From the NCBI GenBank assembly GCA_964539855.1, contig CAZIJR010000009.1:1-19928 (forward strand): 19,928 bases of DNA, given 5' to 3'. Each line of letters opens with the position of its first letter. Positions within the stretch are counted from its first letter, which is position 1. Below are positions 1-6,824 of the stretch, in pieces. Below the pieces are notes generated by a model. It had not been told where the DNA came from. It saw nothing but the letters and a program-made list of their open reading frames with translations, and ran no database searches. The DNA comes from XYD1-FULL-39-28 sp964539855. Lineage in GTDB: Bacteria > Patescibacteriota > Minisyncoccia > Minisyncoccales > Staskawiczbacteraceae. A program made the translations under genes and the position numbers.

Positions 1-394
1 CCATCAAAAAATATCCTTTTAAATTTATATTTATAACTTTCATAAAATTTTCCTCTGACATTTCCAAAAACGGTTGAAAAGGAAAAATACCTGCGTTATT
101 TACCAAAATATCAATCTTACCAAATTTTTTAAGGGCTTCCTTAATTACATTATCAATCTCAACTTTTTTACTGGTATCGCATTTTACAGCAATTGCCTCT
201 CCTCGCTGTTTTTTAATTTCCTCAACAACTTGCTGGCATCCTGCTAAATCAACATCTGCTAAAACAACTTTGGCGCCGGCGCTGGCAAGCTTTAATGACT
301 CTGCCCTGCCCATACCCTTAGCGGCTCCAGTTACTATGGCTACTCTCCCTGTTAAGTCGCAAAATTTTGGCAATGATTTATTTAATCCAAACAT
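1..394 (-). CDS. SDR-family NAD(P)-dependent oxidoreductase, 3' end cut by window edge
   Basis: The minus strand reads about 131 residues of a classical short-chain dehydrogenase from an ATG at 394. The N-terminal Rossmann nucleotide-binding motif TGAAKGMG lies near residues 22-29 and the structural NNAG motif near residue 100. The catalytic Ser-Tyr-Lys region would lie beyond the window, so activity cannot be judged. These enzymes oxidise or reduce alcohols, ketones and sugars with NAD(P); the substrate here is unknown. The start was chosen because the reading frame has no earlier in-frame ATG close to the core fold. No Shine-Dalgarno is obvious. It follows the three-gene redox operon by 38 bases on the same strand, so it may be the last gene of that operon, although a TATAAT hexamer occurs in the gap. 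The family call is firm; the function is not. Confidence 0.85.
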   Translation of the reverse strand, partial: MFGLNKSLPKFCDLTGRVAIVTGAAKGMGRAESLKLASAGAKVVLADVDLAGCQQVVEEIKKQRGEAIAVKCDTSKKVEIDNVIKEALKKFGKIDILVNNAGIFPFQPFLEMSEENFMKVININLKGYFLM

Positions 395-432
395 TTTTAA
401 AAAATTAATAATATTTATATATTATACCACAT

Positions 433-975
433 TTATTCTTTGCAACAGTCAACCACATATTTTACCATCTTGCCCAGCTTTGCCATTATTCCTGATTTTT
501 TATCTTCATCTTTTATATCAATCTGGTTTTCATCAAGTTTTTTAACTTCACCCATATCTATCATCTTCAAATTAATTCCCCAAAACAATGAATAAAGTTC
601 ATACGCTTTTTTAAATAAATCTTCGGCATCTTCTTTTTTATCCTGGCCTAGAGCTTTGGTTCCCACCTCCATTAATCTCATAGAGGCAGACAACAAATGC
701 TTTGATATGCACCACCTTTCAGAACCAGCTTCAACATCTTTTACAATTCTTTTCAATAATTCTTTCCGCATTTCGCGGGCTGTTTTTAACAAATCAAAAT
801 ACTGTGGATTCCCAGTCTTAGCTCCGGTAAAGAAAAAATGTTCTTCTATAGAAATCAAATTCATTATCGCAATAGACAAATCTTCATCAGAAGACAAATC
901 TAGCTGGTTTTGCTTACTCTCCCCCACTTTTTTAATAAAATCGTTTATTTTATCTTTATCTAAATTATTTTCCAT
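433..975 (-). CDS. Conserved helical protein of unknown function
   Basis: This is a 180-residue, charged, apparently soluble and mostly helical protein with no signal peptide or membrane segment. I do not recognise a named domain, though similar proteins feel familiar from Patescibacteria. Visible features are an acidic-histidine stretch EEHFFFT (residues 44-50), a segment WCISKHLLSASMRLMEVG (88-105) with Cys89 and His93, a helix rich in aromatic residues (KKAYELYSLFWGINLK, 122-137), and a vicinal Cys-Cys near the C-terminus (177-178). The Glu/His spacing could suit a metal-binding helical bundle, but this is a guess. Its start overlaps the end of the upstream CPVC membrane protein by 16 bases, which implies translational coupling and a linked role with that protein and the thioredoxin-like protein. 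Confidence 0.75.
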   Translation of the reverse strand: MENNLDKDKINDFIKKVGESKQNQLDLSSDEDLSIAIMNLISIEEHFFFTGAKTGNPQYFDLLKTAREMRKELLKRIVKDVEAGSERWCISKHLLSASMRLMEVGTKALGQDKKEDAEDLFKKAYELYSLFWGINLKMIDMGEVKKLDENQIDIKDEDKKSGIMAKLGKMVKYVVDCCKE

Positions 976-1490
976 ATTATTAATGCATAAAAAAATAAGC
1001 TGGTTAATATTAAGGCTGTAACTGGTACTGCCACTTTTTGATAAGGGAAATATGATTTTCCATTATTTTTTGTTTTTAAAAAACTGTGCAACCGGTTTGC
1101 TAAAATAAAAGTTATTGTTCCGACTACAGTCCCAAAAAGTATTTTATCAATTCCAAATATTTTATTTAATGGATGCCCAATTAAATCGCTATAAAAAAGA
1201 GGGCCTAAAACAAGCACATAATAAGCTACTGTTACCACCCAGCTATCATACTTAAAGCCCCAATTCTTACTTCTCATCCAAATTACAGTCCACACACTAA
1301 CTCCCCACAAAAGCCCCCCTATCCAAATTGAAGAAATAATATCATCTACTCCCAACCACCTTGAAAGCCCAAGACCTGCCCCAATTGCCACAACGCAAAC
1401 TGGGCATACAGCTTTAGCTACACCAGCATAAAACACACCAGCTACAGCCATCAATAAACTAACTATTTTTTTGTTATATTCCTGCTGCAT
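960..1490 (-). CDS. Polytopic membrane protein with CPVC motif
   Basis: The 176-residue product is strongly hydrophobic, with about five or six predicted membrane segments (roughly residues 9-27, 33-46, 53-71, 82-101, 113-132 and 150-172). Directly after the first, signal-like segment comes a CPVC motif (Cys29, Cys32), which would sit at the membrane surface and could form a redox disulfide or bind metal. The family is not one I can name. The gene overlaps the thioredoxin-like gene upstream by 17 bases and the helical protein downstream by 16 bases, so the three are almost certainly co-translated. The position beside a CPHC thioredoxin-like protein suggests electron or disulfide exchange across the membrane, in the manner of DsbB, CcdA or VKOR, but it resembles none of those in sequence as far as I can tell. 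Confidence 0.78.
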   Translation of the reverse strand: MQQEYNKKIVSLLMAVAGVFYAGVAKAVCPVCVVAIGAGLGLSRWLGVDDIISSIWIGGLLWGVSVWTVIWMRSKNWGFKYDSWVVTVAYYVLVLGPLFYSDLIGHPLNKIFGIDKILFGTVVGTITFILANRLHSFLKTKNNGKSYFPYQKVAVPVTALILTSLFFYALIIWKII

Positions 1491-1854
1491 TTTTAAAATA
1501 ATCTATAATATCAACGTCGCCTATCAAGCATTTCTCGCCGTTCCATAGAAATGGCACCCCAATTTTGTCTGCCTCTAATCCACATTTCTCCGCAACTTGG
1601 GCCAAAACATTTTGATTATCTTGGTTATAATAAACCTCAAGATGAGTAATTTCTAATTTTTCTTCAATATTATTTTGGCTTAGAAAATCATTTACATTTT
1701 TACAGTGCGGACAATCCTCACCATAAAATAAAATTACACCTTCTGGAATGGAAACAGGCTGAACATCCCCAGAAAAAACACCTGCCTGCAACATCCAAAA
1801 TCCAGCTCCTAAAATAATAACTCCTATAATTATAAATATTATTGTTTTATCCAT
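1474..1854 (-). CDS. Membrane-anchored thioredoxin/glutaredoxin-like protein (CPHC)
   Basis: The protein has one N-terminal membrane segment (about residues 4-22) followed by a glutaredoxin-like fold of about 95 residues. The active site reads FYGEDCPHC, giving a CPHC motif like that of DsbA. The cis-proline loop is IGVPFLWNG, as expected for the fold. A further cysteine follows in GEKCLIGD. It probably faces outside the membrane and exchanges thiols with partner proteins. I chose the ATG at 1854 rather than the upstream in-frame ATG at 1902, because the extra 16 residues are basic and poorly placed before a membrane anchor and the later start gives a clean MDKTIIF signal anchor. It is the first gene of a three-gene overlapping operon with a CPVC membrane protein. 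Thiol-disulfide oxidoreductase is well supported; the direction of the reaction is unknown. Confidence 0.85.
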   Translation of the reverse strand: MDKTIIFIIIGVIILGAGFWMLQAGVFSGDVQPVSIPEGVILFYGEDCPHCKNVNDFLSQNNIEEKLEITHLEVYYNQDNQNVLAQVAEKCGLEADKIGVPFLWNGEKCLIGDVDIIDYFKNAAGI

Positions 1855-1909
1855 ATTTTTATTAATTTTCTTAATTAAATCACAAAAAATCCTAAAAATC
1901 AATAAGTCA

Positions 1910-1938
1910 TTGACATCTAATTTTAGAAACGTTATTAT
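1910..1938 (+). promoter_or_regulatory. Sigma-70-type promoter for the rimI-like gene
   Basis: TTGACA at 1910-1915 and TATTAT at 1933-1938 are separated by 17 bases, an almost consensus housekeeping promoter. It points at the acetyltransferase gene with a leader of about 50 bases. It lies in the divergent intergenic region between the redox operon (minus) and rimI (plus). Confidence 0.7.
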
Positions 1939-1982
1939 GTTTTAATTGTGCTCTTTTAAAATTTTTATTTTTTTGCTAACGC

Positions 1983-1989
1983 AAGGAGG
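1983..1989 (+). promoter_or_regulatory. Full Shine-Dalgarno sequence
   Basis: AAGGAGG lies five bases before the ATG at 1995. It fixes the start of the acetyltransferase. It is unusual here because most other genes in the window have weak or no recognisable Shine-Dalgarno sequence. Confidence 0.85.
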
Positions 1990-1994
1990 TTTTT

Positions 1995-2615
1995 ATGAGC
2001 GACCGAAGACGAAAAATTGAAGTTTACATCCGCTGGATGATTCGCCGCGACATGCCCGAGGTCCTCGCCATCGAGTCGGAGAGCTTTGAGCATCCCTGGC
2101 CGGAAGAGGACTTCATCCGCTGTCTCCGCCAACAAAACTGCATTGGGATGGTGGCCGAACATGACGACCGCGTCGTCGGCTACATGATCTACGATTTGTG
2201 TAAGACGCGGATCCACGTGTTCAACTTCGCCGTGGCCAGCGACTACCGCCGCCACAACGTGGGTACCCAGATGCTTAACAAGCTGATCGGCAAGTTATCG
2301 CGAGAACGCCGCACGCGAATCGTATTGGAAGTTCGAGAGAGTAACCTATCTGCGCAACATTTCTTCCTCACGAATCAGTTTCGGGCCATCTCGGTATTAC
2401 AGGGATACTACGAAGATACAGATGAAGATGCCTACATAATGCAATACTTACATAAATCTGTATCTCTTTCCCAATCCCTCGTCTCACCTTCTGAAGTAGA
2501 CTCTATTCTTGAACAAAATAACAACCCTAATTTTACTCCTATACAAGAATGGAGTCTCAAAAACGACTTAGACGGTGAGGACCCATGGGGATTATGGGAT
2601 GATCTGACAGAATAG
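1995..2615 (+). CDS. rimI: RimI-like GNAT N-acetyltransferase with C-terminal extension
   Basis: This 206-residue protein has a GNAT acetyltransferase fold over about residues 10-153, followed by a tail of about 50 residues without a recognised domain, ending in an acidic, tryptophan-containing stretch (DPWGLWDDL). RimI enzymes acetylate the N-terminal alanine of ribosomal protein S18. Supporting marks are the early FEHPWPEEDF segment, the acetyl-CoA loop RRHNVG (85-90, with Asn where the RxxGxG/A motif usually has Gly), LEVRESN (111-117), and GYYEDTDEDAYIMQY (137-151), which matches the RimI C-terminal signature. The first 400 bases or so are clearly richer in G and C than any neighbour, and the last 180 are less so. 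From memory the core closely resembles planctomycete RimI proteins. It stands alone on the plus strand between two minus-strand operons. Transfer is likely; acetylation of S18 in this host is inferred. Confidence 0.85.
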   Translation: MSDRRRKIEVYIRWMIRRDMPEVLAIESESFEHPWPEEDFIRCLRQQNCIGMVAEHDDRVVGYMIYDLCKTRIHVFNFAVASDYRRHNVGTQMLNKLIGKLSRERRTRIVLEVRESNLSAQHFFLTNQFRAISVLQGYYEDTDEDAYIMQYLHKSVSLSQSLVSPSEVDSILEQNNNPNFTPIQEWSLKNDLDGEDPWGLWDDLTE

Positions 2616-2635
2616 GTCCTTTAAAAACTATCGCC

Positions 2636-2671
2636 AAAGTCGAAAAATGTATTTTTTTCGACTTTTTTTTA
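2636..2671 (+). terminator. Rho-independent terminator after rimI
   Basis: AAAGTCGAAAAA (2636-2647) can pair with TTTTTCGACTTT (2654-2665) across a short loop, followed by a run of T to 2670. It ends rimI transcription on the plus strand and overlaps the last codons of the convergent copA gene. Read on the minus strand it lacks a T tail. Confidence 0.75.
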
Positions 2672-4846
2672 TTTGTAAAATTTCATTGAAAGAGCATTCA
2701 AAACAACGCTTACAGATGAAAATGCCATGGCAGCTGCTGCGATAGAGGGACTTAACAACCATCCAGTAAACGGATAAATTATCCCCGCCGCAATGGGAAT
2801 ACCGACAATATTATAAAAGAAAGCCCAAAACAAACCTAATTTTATTTTGCTTAGGGTGTATTTACTCAAATCAATAGCTGTAACAACGTCTCTTAAATCA
2901 TCCTTAATTAAGACAATTTCGCCTGTTTCCATAGCAACATCAGAACCCGATCCTAAAGCAATTCCTAAATCAGCCTTGGCTAAAGCCGGAGCATCGTTTA
3001 TGCCGTCTCCCACCATAGCCACAATTTTCCCCTCTTTCTGCAACTTTGAAATTTCATCTGCTTTCCCTTGGGGCAAAACCTCTGCCAAAACTCTATCAAT
3101 TCCCACTTGCTTTGCAATCGCCTCGGCAACCCTTTTATTATCTCCAGTTATTATAGCAACCTCCTTTCCCATTTTATGCAAGGCGTCCACAGCCTCTTTT
3201 GAGTTTTCTTTTAAAATATCTGCTACGGCAATAATTCCAATTATTTTTTTATCATAAGTTAAAATCATTGCTGTTTTTCCTTGTTCTTCCAGTAAAACCA
3301 TTTTATCTTCAATGACATCTGTTCTTATTTTATTATCCGCCATTAACCTTCTTGTACCTAGAAGAATTTGTTTCTTATCTATCTCAGCTTTTACTCCCCC
3401 TCCCGGTACTGCTTGAAAATTTTGGACCTCCTCAAAATTAATTTTTTTCTCTTTTGCCTTATTAACAATTGCTTGAGCTAAAGGATGTTCTGAATTCTTT
3501 TCTATTGATCCTGCAATTTTCAGTACTTCTTTTTCAGTCACCTCTTCACTAGCCAAAACAATTTCTGTAACAACGGGTTCTCCTTTTGTTAGAGTTCCGG
3601 TTTTGTCAAAAACAACCATATTAATACTTTTTGCTATTTGGAGCGCCTTGCTGGATTTAATTAAAATACCTCTTTGTGCCGCTAACCCAGTGCCCATCAT
3701 AACGGCCGTAGGAGTTGCCAGCCCAAGTGCGCAAGGGCAGGCAATAATCAAAACCGCCACAAAAATAGTTAAAGCAAAACTAAATGGAAATCCCAAAATT
3801 AGCCACAAAGCAGCTGATAAAACCGCTATACCAAAAACAGTTGGTACAAAGTAAAATGAAACCTTGTCAGCCAAAAGTTGTATGGGAGCTTTAGAGCCCA
3901 TAGCCTCCTCCACAATCTTTATAATCTGGGCAAGCATTGTATTACTGCCCACCTTTGTAGCCTCAAATTTTAAAACCCCTGTTTTGTTTATTGTGGCCCC
4001 AATAACCATGTCTCCTTTTTTCTTTTCTACGGGCATACTTTCTCCTGTAATTGCTTTTTCGTCCACTCCTGAATATCCATCTACTACTATTCCATCCACA
4101 GGAATTTTCTCTCCTGGTTTTACCAAAACAATATCTCCCATTTTTACCTCATCAATCGGTATTTCCAACTCCCTGCCATCCTTTATTATAATGGCAATTT
4201 TGGGTTGAAGCCCCATAAGCTTTTTAATAGCTTCTGAAGTTTTTCCTTTTGTAACAGCTTCCAAATATTTACCAAGAGAAATAAAAATCAAAATAAACGC
4301 AGCTGATTCAAAATATAATTCTTTTTCCAAAAATACTGCCACTAAGCTATAAAAATAAGCTGAAGCGGTTCCAACTAAAACCAAGGTATCCATATTAGGC
4401 CCTGCATGCAAAAGCTTTTTAGCTCCGGAAGCCCAAATATTAAAAGACGCCAAGATTACCGCAGTTGTAAAGACAATCTGAATAAATATTCCGTATTTTT
4501 CAAAAATCAAAGGCATAGGAAGCCCAAGCATTTTCCCCATCACCATATAAATAACCGGTAAGCCAAAGACCAAAGATAAAATAAAGCGATTACGGAGCAT
4601 GTTTTTTTGGCCTCCATGATCATGCATATATTCATCAGTGGCTTTATACCCCAAGCCATCAATAACTTTCTTTATCTTATCTTTGTTAATCTGGATTTTA
4701 TCAAAATCAACATAAGCTTTTTCTGTAGCCAAATTAACATTAACAGAATTTATTCCTTTTTCTTTTTTTAAACCGTGTTCAATAGTGGCCGCGCAGGAAG
4801 CACATGTCATCCCCTCAATTTTAAATGTTACTTTTTGTGATTTCAT
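2669..4846 (-). CDS. copA: Copper-translocating P1B-type ATPase CopA
   Basis: The 725-residue product is a complete copper-exporting P-type ATPase that uses ATP to move Cu(I) out of the cytoplasm. In order it has one N-terminal heavy-metal domain with GMTCASC (12-18), a linker with the His-containing segment MHDHGG (74-79), the actuator TGES (267-270), the metal-binding membrane motif CPC (370-372), the phosphorylated Asp414 in DKTGTLT, the HP motif (454-455), TGDN (567-570), GDGINDAP (613-620), and the P1B-1 signature residues Tyr678-Asn679 and Met707 with Ser710-Ser711. All catalytic residues are present. The start overlaps the stop of the DUF1858 gene by four bases (ATGA), and it is the last gene of the csoR operon. 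The CPC, YN and MxxSS set points to Cu(I)/Ag(I) rather than Zn or Cd. Confidence 0.97.
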   Translation of the reverse strand: MKSQKVTFKIEGMTCASCAATIEHGLKKEKGINSVNVNLATEKAYVDFDKIQINKDKIKKVIDGLGYKATDEYMHDHGGQKNMLRNRFILSLVFGLPVIYMVMGKMLGLPMPLIFEKYGIFIQIVFTTAVILASFNIWASGAKKLLHAGPNMDTLVLVGTASAYFYSLVAVFLEKELYFESAAFILIFISLGKYLEAVTKGKTSEAIKKLMGLQPKIAIIIKDGRELEIPIDEVKMGDIVLVKPGEKIPVDGIVVDGYSGVDEKAITGESMPVEKKKGDMVIGATINKTGVLKFEATKVGSNTMLAQIIKIVEEAMGSKAPIQLLADKVSFYFVPTVFGIAVLSAALWLILGFPFSFALTIFVAVLIIACPCALGLATPTAVMMGTGLAAQRGILIKSSKALQIAKSINMVVFDKTGTLTKGEPVVTEIVLASEEVTEKEVLKIAGSIEKNSEHPLAQAIVNKAKEKKINFEEVQNFQAVPGGGVKAEIDKKQILLGTRRLMADNKIRTDVIEDKMVLLEEQGKTAMILTYDKKIIGIIAVADILKENSKEAVDALHKMGKEVAIITGDNKRVAEAIAKQVGIDRVLAEVLPQGKADEISKLQKEGKIVAMVGDGINDAPALAKADLGIALGSGSDVAMETGEIVLIKDDLRDVVTAIDLSKYTLSKIKLGLFWAFFYNIVGIPIAAGIIYPFTGWLLSPSIAAAAMAFSSVSVVLNALSMKFYK

Positions 4847-5040
4847 TTATTCAAATCCTTTAATATTTTTTCTAAAGGCAACCCGTACATTTTACAAACA
4901 TCTCCTATATGCAATTTATCCATTTCAAACTTAGCCATGGGGCAAGAAACACATGGCACTCCATGTTTTGCCAAAACCTCATCGGCTCCTTTTTTCTCTA
5001 GAATTTCTGATAAAGTTGTCTTTGTTGTTATTTTTTTCAT
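4843..5040 (-). CDS. DUF1858-type small CxxC protein in the copper operon
   Basis: This 65-residue soluble protein matches the DUF1858 / hybrid-cluster-protein-associated redox disulfide type (also seen as the N-terminal part of ScdA-like proteins). Its central motif is GVPCVSCPM, with Cys30 and Cys33, plus a third Cys at 49 (DVCKMYGLP). The family is thought to carry a redox-active or metal-binding cysteine pair. It sits four bases after the TauE-cupredoxin gene and overlaps copA by four bases, so it should be made at a fixed ratio to both. A role in delivering Cu(I) to CopA or reducing copper is an inference from position only. Confidence 0.85.
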   Translation of the reverse strand: MKKITTKTTLSEILEKKGADEVLAKHGVPCVSCPMAKFEMDKLHIGDVCKMYGLPLEKILKDLNK

Positions 5041-5044
5041 AATT

Positions 5045-6430
5045 TTAATTGACTACTTCTATTGTACCGTTTACCATCCCCATCCAGCAAGAAAATCTAT
5101 ACTTTCCAGGTTTATCAGGAGTAAATTCTTTTATGGAAACCTGTCCTGGAGTCAAAGTAATTGGCCCGTCAAACAGGCTTTTGGAAATAACTGCATTTGT
5201 ACATCCACTTGTGCCGGTGTCTGTTATTTCCCATCTTACAGGGACGCCTACTTTAACCCTAATATAATTGGGATTATACCCGGAAGCCGAAGCTTCCATT
5301 TTCACAACCTGCTTACCGTTAATAATTTGAGGTAAGCCTTTTGCGCTGGCGCCTACAGTTTGTGATTGCCCTAAATTAAGACTAATACCGGTAAATCCCA
5401 AAACATTTATTTGGCTGTGGATATTAAACAAAGCAAAAAATAAAACTAAAAACCCGGCGACCTTTGAAAATCTTTCAGCCAAATGTGGTTTTGCCAAAAA
5501 CTTAACACTTGAAAGCCCTATAAGCAAAAGCATGGGAGCTGTTCCCAGGGCAAATGCCAACATTATTAAAGAGCCTTGTACCACACTCCCAGACAAAAGT
5601 GCCAATCCTTGGGCTGTTATGGTAAAACCACATGGCAAGAAAAATGTTAAGGCTCCCATTATAAATGGCATATATTTACCCTGAAAGTTTTTTTCGTTAA
5701 CAATATATCGCGTAGCAAATTTGGGCAAAGTAAACTGAAATTTTCTAAATGCTTTTACTCCCAGCATTTGGAGTCCTAGAGCCACCATTAAAAAAGATAT
5801 CGCGATCACTAAAAAAGAAGTAAATTGAAAAGATATTTGCAAACGGCTTCCAATTATTCCTAAAACAGCTCCTAAAATCGCGTAAGAAACTAGCCTGCCT
5901 GCATTAAATAATAAATGGGGTTCAATCTTTCTATAAGTTGTCTGTTCGTCAGCATAAAGCTCCTGCCATTGTTTTGACATAGATAAAACCATTCCTCCTA
6001 CCAGCGCTGCGCAGCTAGAAACTCCAGCCAACAACCCCAGCCCCAAAAAAGCTGCTAAAGAAGACGTAGAACTTACATTTAAAATTCCGGATACTCCAGA
6101 CTTGTTTAAGAATAAAAAAGCTATAATTATGACAATTGCAATATTAAAAGCTACCAAGGTAGGGTTGGCAGATTTAGAGGCGATACCACCCTTCGCCCTT
6201 TTGATATCTGTCGAGGCAAAATCAAAAAATTTATAATTCTCTTGCTCAAAGATCTTGTTTAACTTTTCCGGGCTTGGCTTGTCCCCTTCATATTCGATAA
6301 CAACCTCTCCCCTAACAGTAGATGCGTCTACTGACTTAACATTCTCTAAATCTAAAAGCTTTTTTTCAATTAGTATTTCGCAGGATGCACAATGCATCCC
6401 TTTTACCTGATAAATATGTTCTTTTGCCAT
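5045..6430 (-). CDS. HMA - TauE/SafE-like membrane - cupredoxin fusion protein
   Basis: The 461-residue protein joins three parts. An N-terminal heavy-metal-associated domain carries GMHCASC (11-17). A central membrane region of about seven segments (roughly 92-340) resembles the SafE/DsbD_2 group of the TauE family, with Cys140 (SSCAA) and LPCG (265-268), a pair placed like the redox cysteines of CcdA-type proteins. A C-terminal domain of about 95 residues (367-461) is cupredoxin-like, ending in FSCWMGMVNGTIEVV. There the likely copper ligands are Cys410, Cys448 and Met450/Met452, with Cys where a classical blue-copper protein has the first His. Proteins with this layout occur with copper resistance genes; movement or reduction of copper across the membrane is likely but the substrate is not proven. 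It starts one base after csoR ends. Confidence 0.88.
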   Translation of the reverse strand: MAKEHIYQVKGMHCASCEILIEKKLLDLENVKSVDASTVRGEVVIEYEGDKPSPEKLNKIFEQENYKFFDFASTDIKRAKGGIASKSANPTLVAFNIAIVIIIAFLFLNKSGVSGILNVSSTSSLAAFLGLGLLAGVSSCAALVGGMVLSMSKQWQELYADEQTTYRKIEPHLLFNAGRLVSYAILGAVLGIIGSRLQISFQFTSFLVIAISFLMVALGLQMLGVKAFRKFQFTLPKFATRYIVNEKNFQGKYMPFIMGALTFFLPCGFTITAQGLALLSGSVVQGSLIMLAFALGTAPMLLLIGLSSVKFLAKPHLAERFSKVAGFLVLFFALFNIHSQINVLGFTGISLNLGQSQTVGASAKGLPQIINGKQVVKMEASASGYNPNYIRVKVGVPVRWEITDTGTSGCTNAVISKSLFDGPITLTPGQVSIKEFTPDKPGKYRFSCWMGMVNGTIEVVN

Positions 6431-6431
6431 A

Positions 6432-6704
6432 TTATTTATTAAATAATTTAGTGACCTTTAATATTTCTTTTGTCATTTCTTGTTTTTTCTTTTCGTTTTT
6501 TGAAGCCATGGCATTTTTAAAGCATGAGTTTAAGTGGTTTTCCATAAGCATTTCATGGGCAGAACGTAAAAGACCTATGGCAGCCAAATTTTGCTGCATA
6601 ATGTTAATACAATACTCATTATTCTCTGTCATATCTATCATTTTTGCCAATAGACTATGAGCTTTCTTAAAATTGATTAACGCTTTTTCTTTATTATTTG
6701 TCAT
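6432..6704 (-). CDS. csoR: CsoR-family copper-sensing repressor
   Basis: This 90-residue all-helical protein is a DUF156/CsoR regulator. CsoR tetramers hold their operator until Cu(I) binds and releases them. The copper ligands are Cys32 (in NNEYCINIM), His57 and Cys61 (in ENHLNSC). Their spacing, 25 then 4 residues, is the same as the C-H-C set of the Mycobacterium tuberculosis protein, which favours copper over the nickel or formaldehyde members. It is the first gene of the copper operon, and a matching palindrome lies in its promoter, so self-regulation of the whole operon is expected. The N-terminus is shorter than usual and lacks the typical basic leader, but all core helices are present. 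Confidence 0.93.
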   Translation of the reverse strand: MTNNKEKALINFKKAHSLLAKMIDMTENNEYCINIMQQNLAAIGLLRSAHEMLMENHLNSCFKNAMASKNEKKKQEMTKEILKVTKLFNK

Positions 6705-6728
6705 GTTTTTTAAAATTAATATATTTTT

Positions 6729-6757
6729 ATAATACCCTTACCTGGGGTATAGGTCCA
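6729..6757 (-). promoter_or_regulatory. Promoter of the copper operon
   Basis: On the minus strand TGGACC (6752-6757) and TATTAT (6729-6734) are 17 bases apart, pointing at csoR with a leader of about 18 bases. The weak -35 and good -10, with the operator filling the spacer, are typical of a repressible metal promoter. Confidence 0.65.
6732..6750. promoter_or_regulatory. CsoR operator
   Basis: The inverted repeat ATACCC (6732-6737) and GGGTAT (6745-6750) with a 7-base spacer matches the known CsoR operator pattern, in which G/C tracts are flanked by TA. It lies between the -35 and -10 boxes of the csoR promoter, so bound CsoR would exclude RNA polymerase. Confidence 0.75.
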
Positions 6758-6793
6758 GTATATCAAAATAAAAACCCTTATCAAGAGGCCCAT

Positions 6794-6824
6794 AAAAAGA
6801 ATGCCTCAGCGCGCTGAGGTTTTT
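6794..6824 (-). terminator. Hairpin ending the isc-mnmA operon
   Basis: CCTCAGCGCGCTGAGG (6804-6819) is a perfect palindrome directly after the mnmA stop codon. On the minus strand a run of five T follows after five bases (6798-6794). A run of T also follows on the plus strand, but no plus-strand gene precedes it. Confidence 0.6.

Noticed and set aside
421..452. Promoter for the short-chain dehydrogenase gene
   Set aside because: TATAAT is present on the minus strand (421-426), but the possible -35 boxes are 13 or 20 bases away, so neither spacing fits well.
1855..1902. Longer start for the thioredoxin-like gene at 1902
   Set aside because: The extra 16 residues put a basic, Ile-rich stretch before the membrane anchor, and the ATG at 1854 gives a standard signal anchor.
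2847..4208. Open frames on the plus strand opposite copA
   Set aside because: They are antisense shadows of a clearly conserved gene, with no family motifs or start signals of their own.
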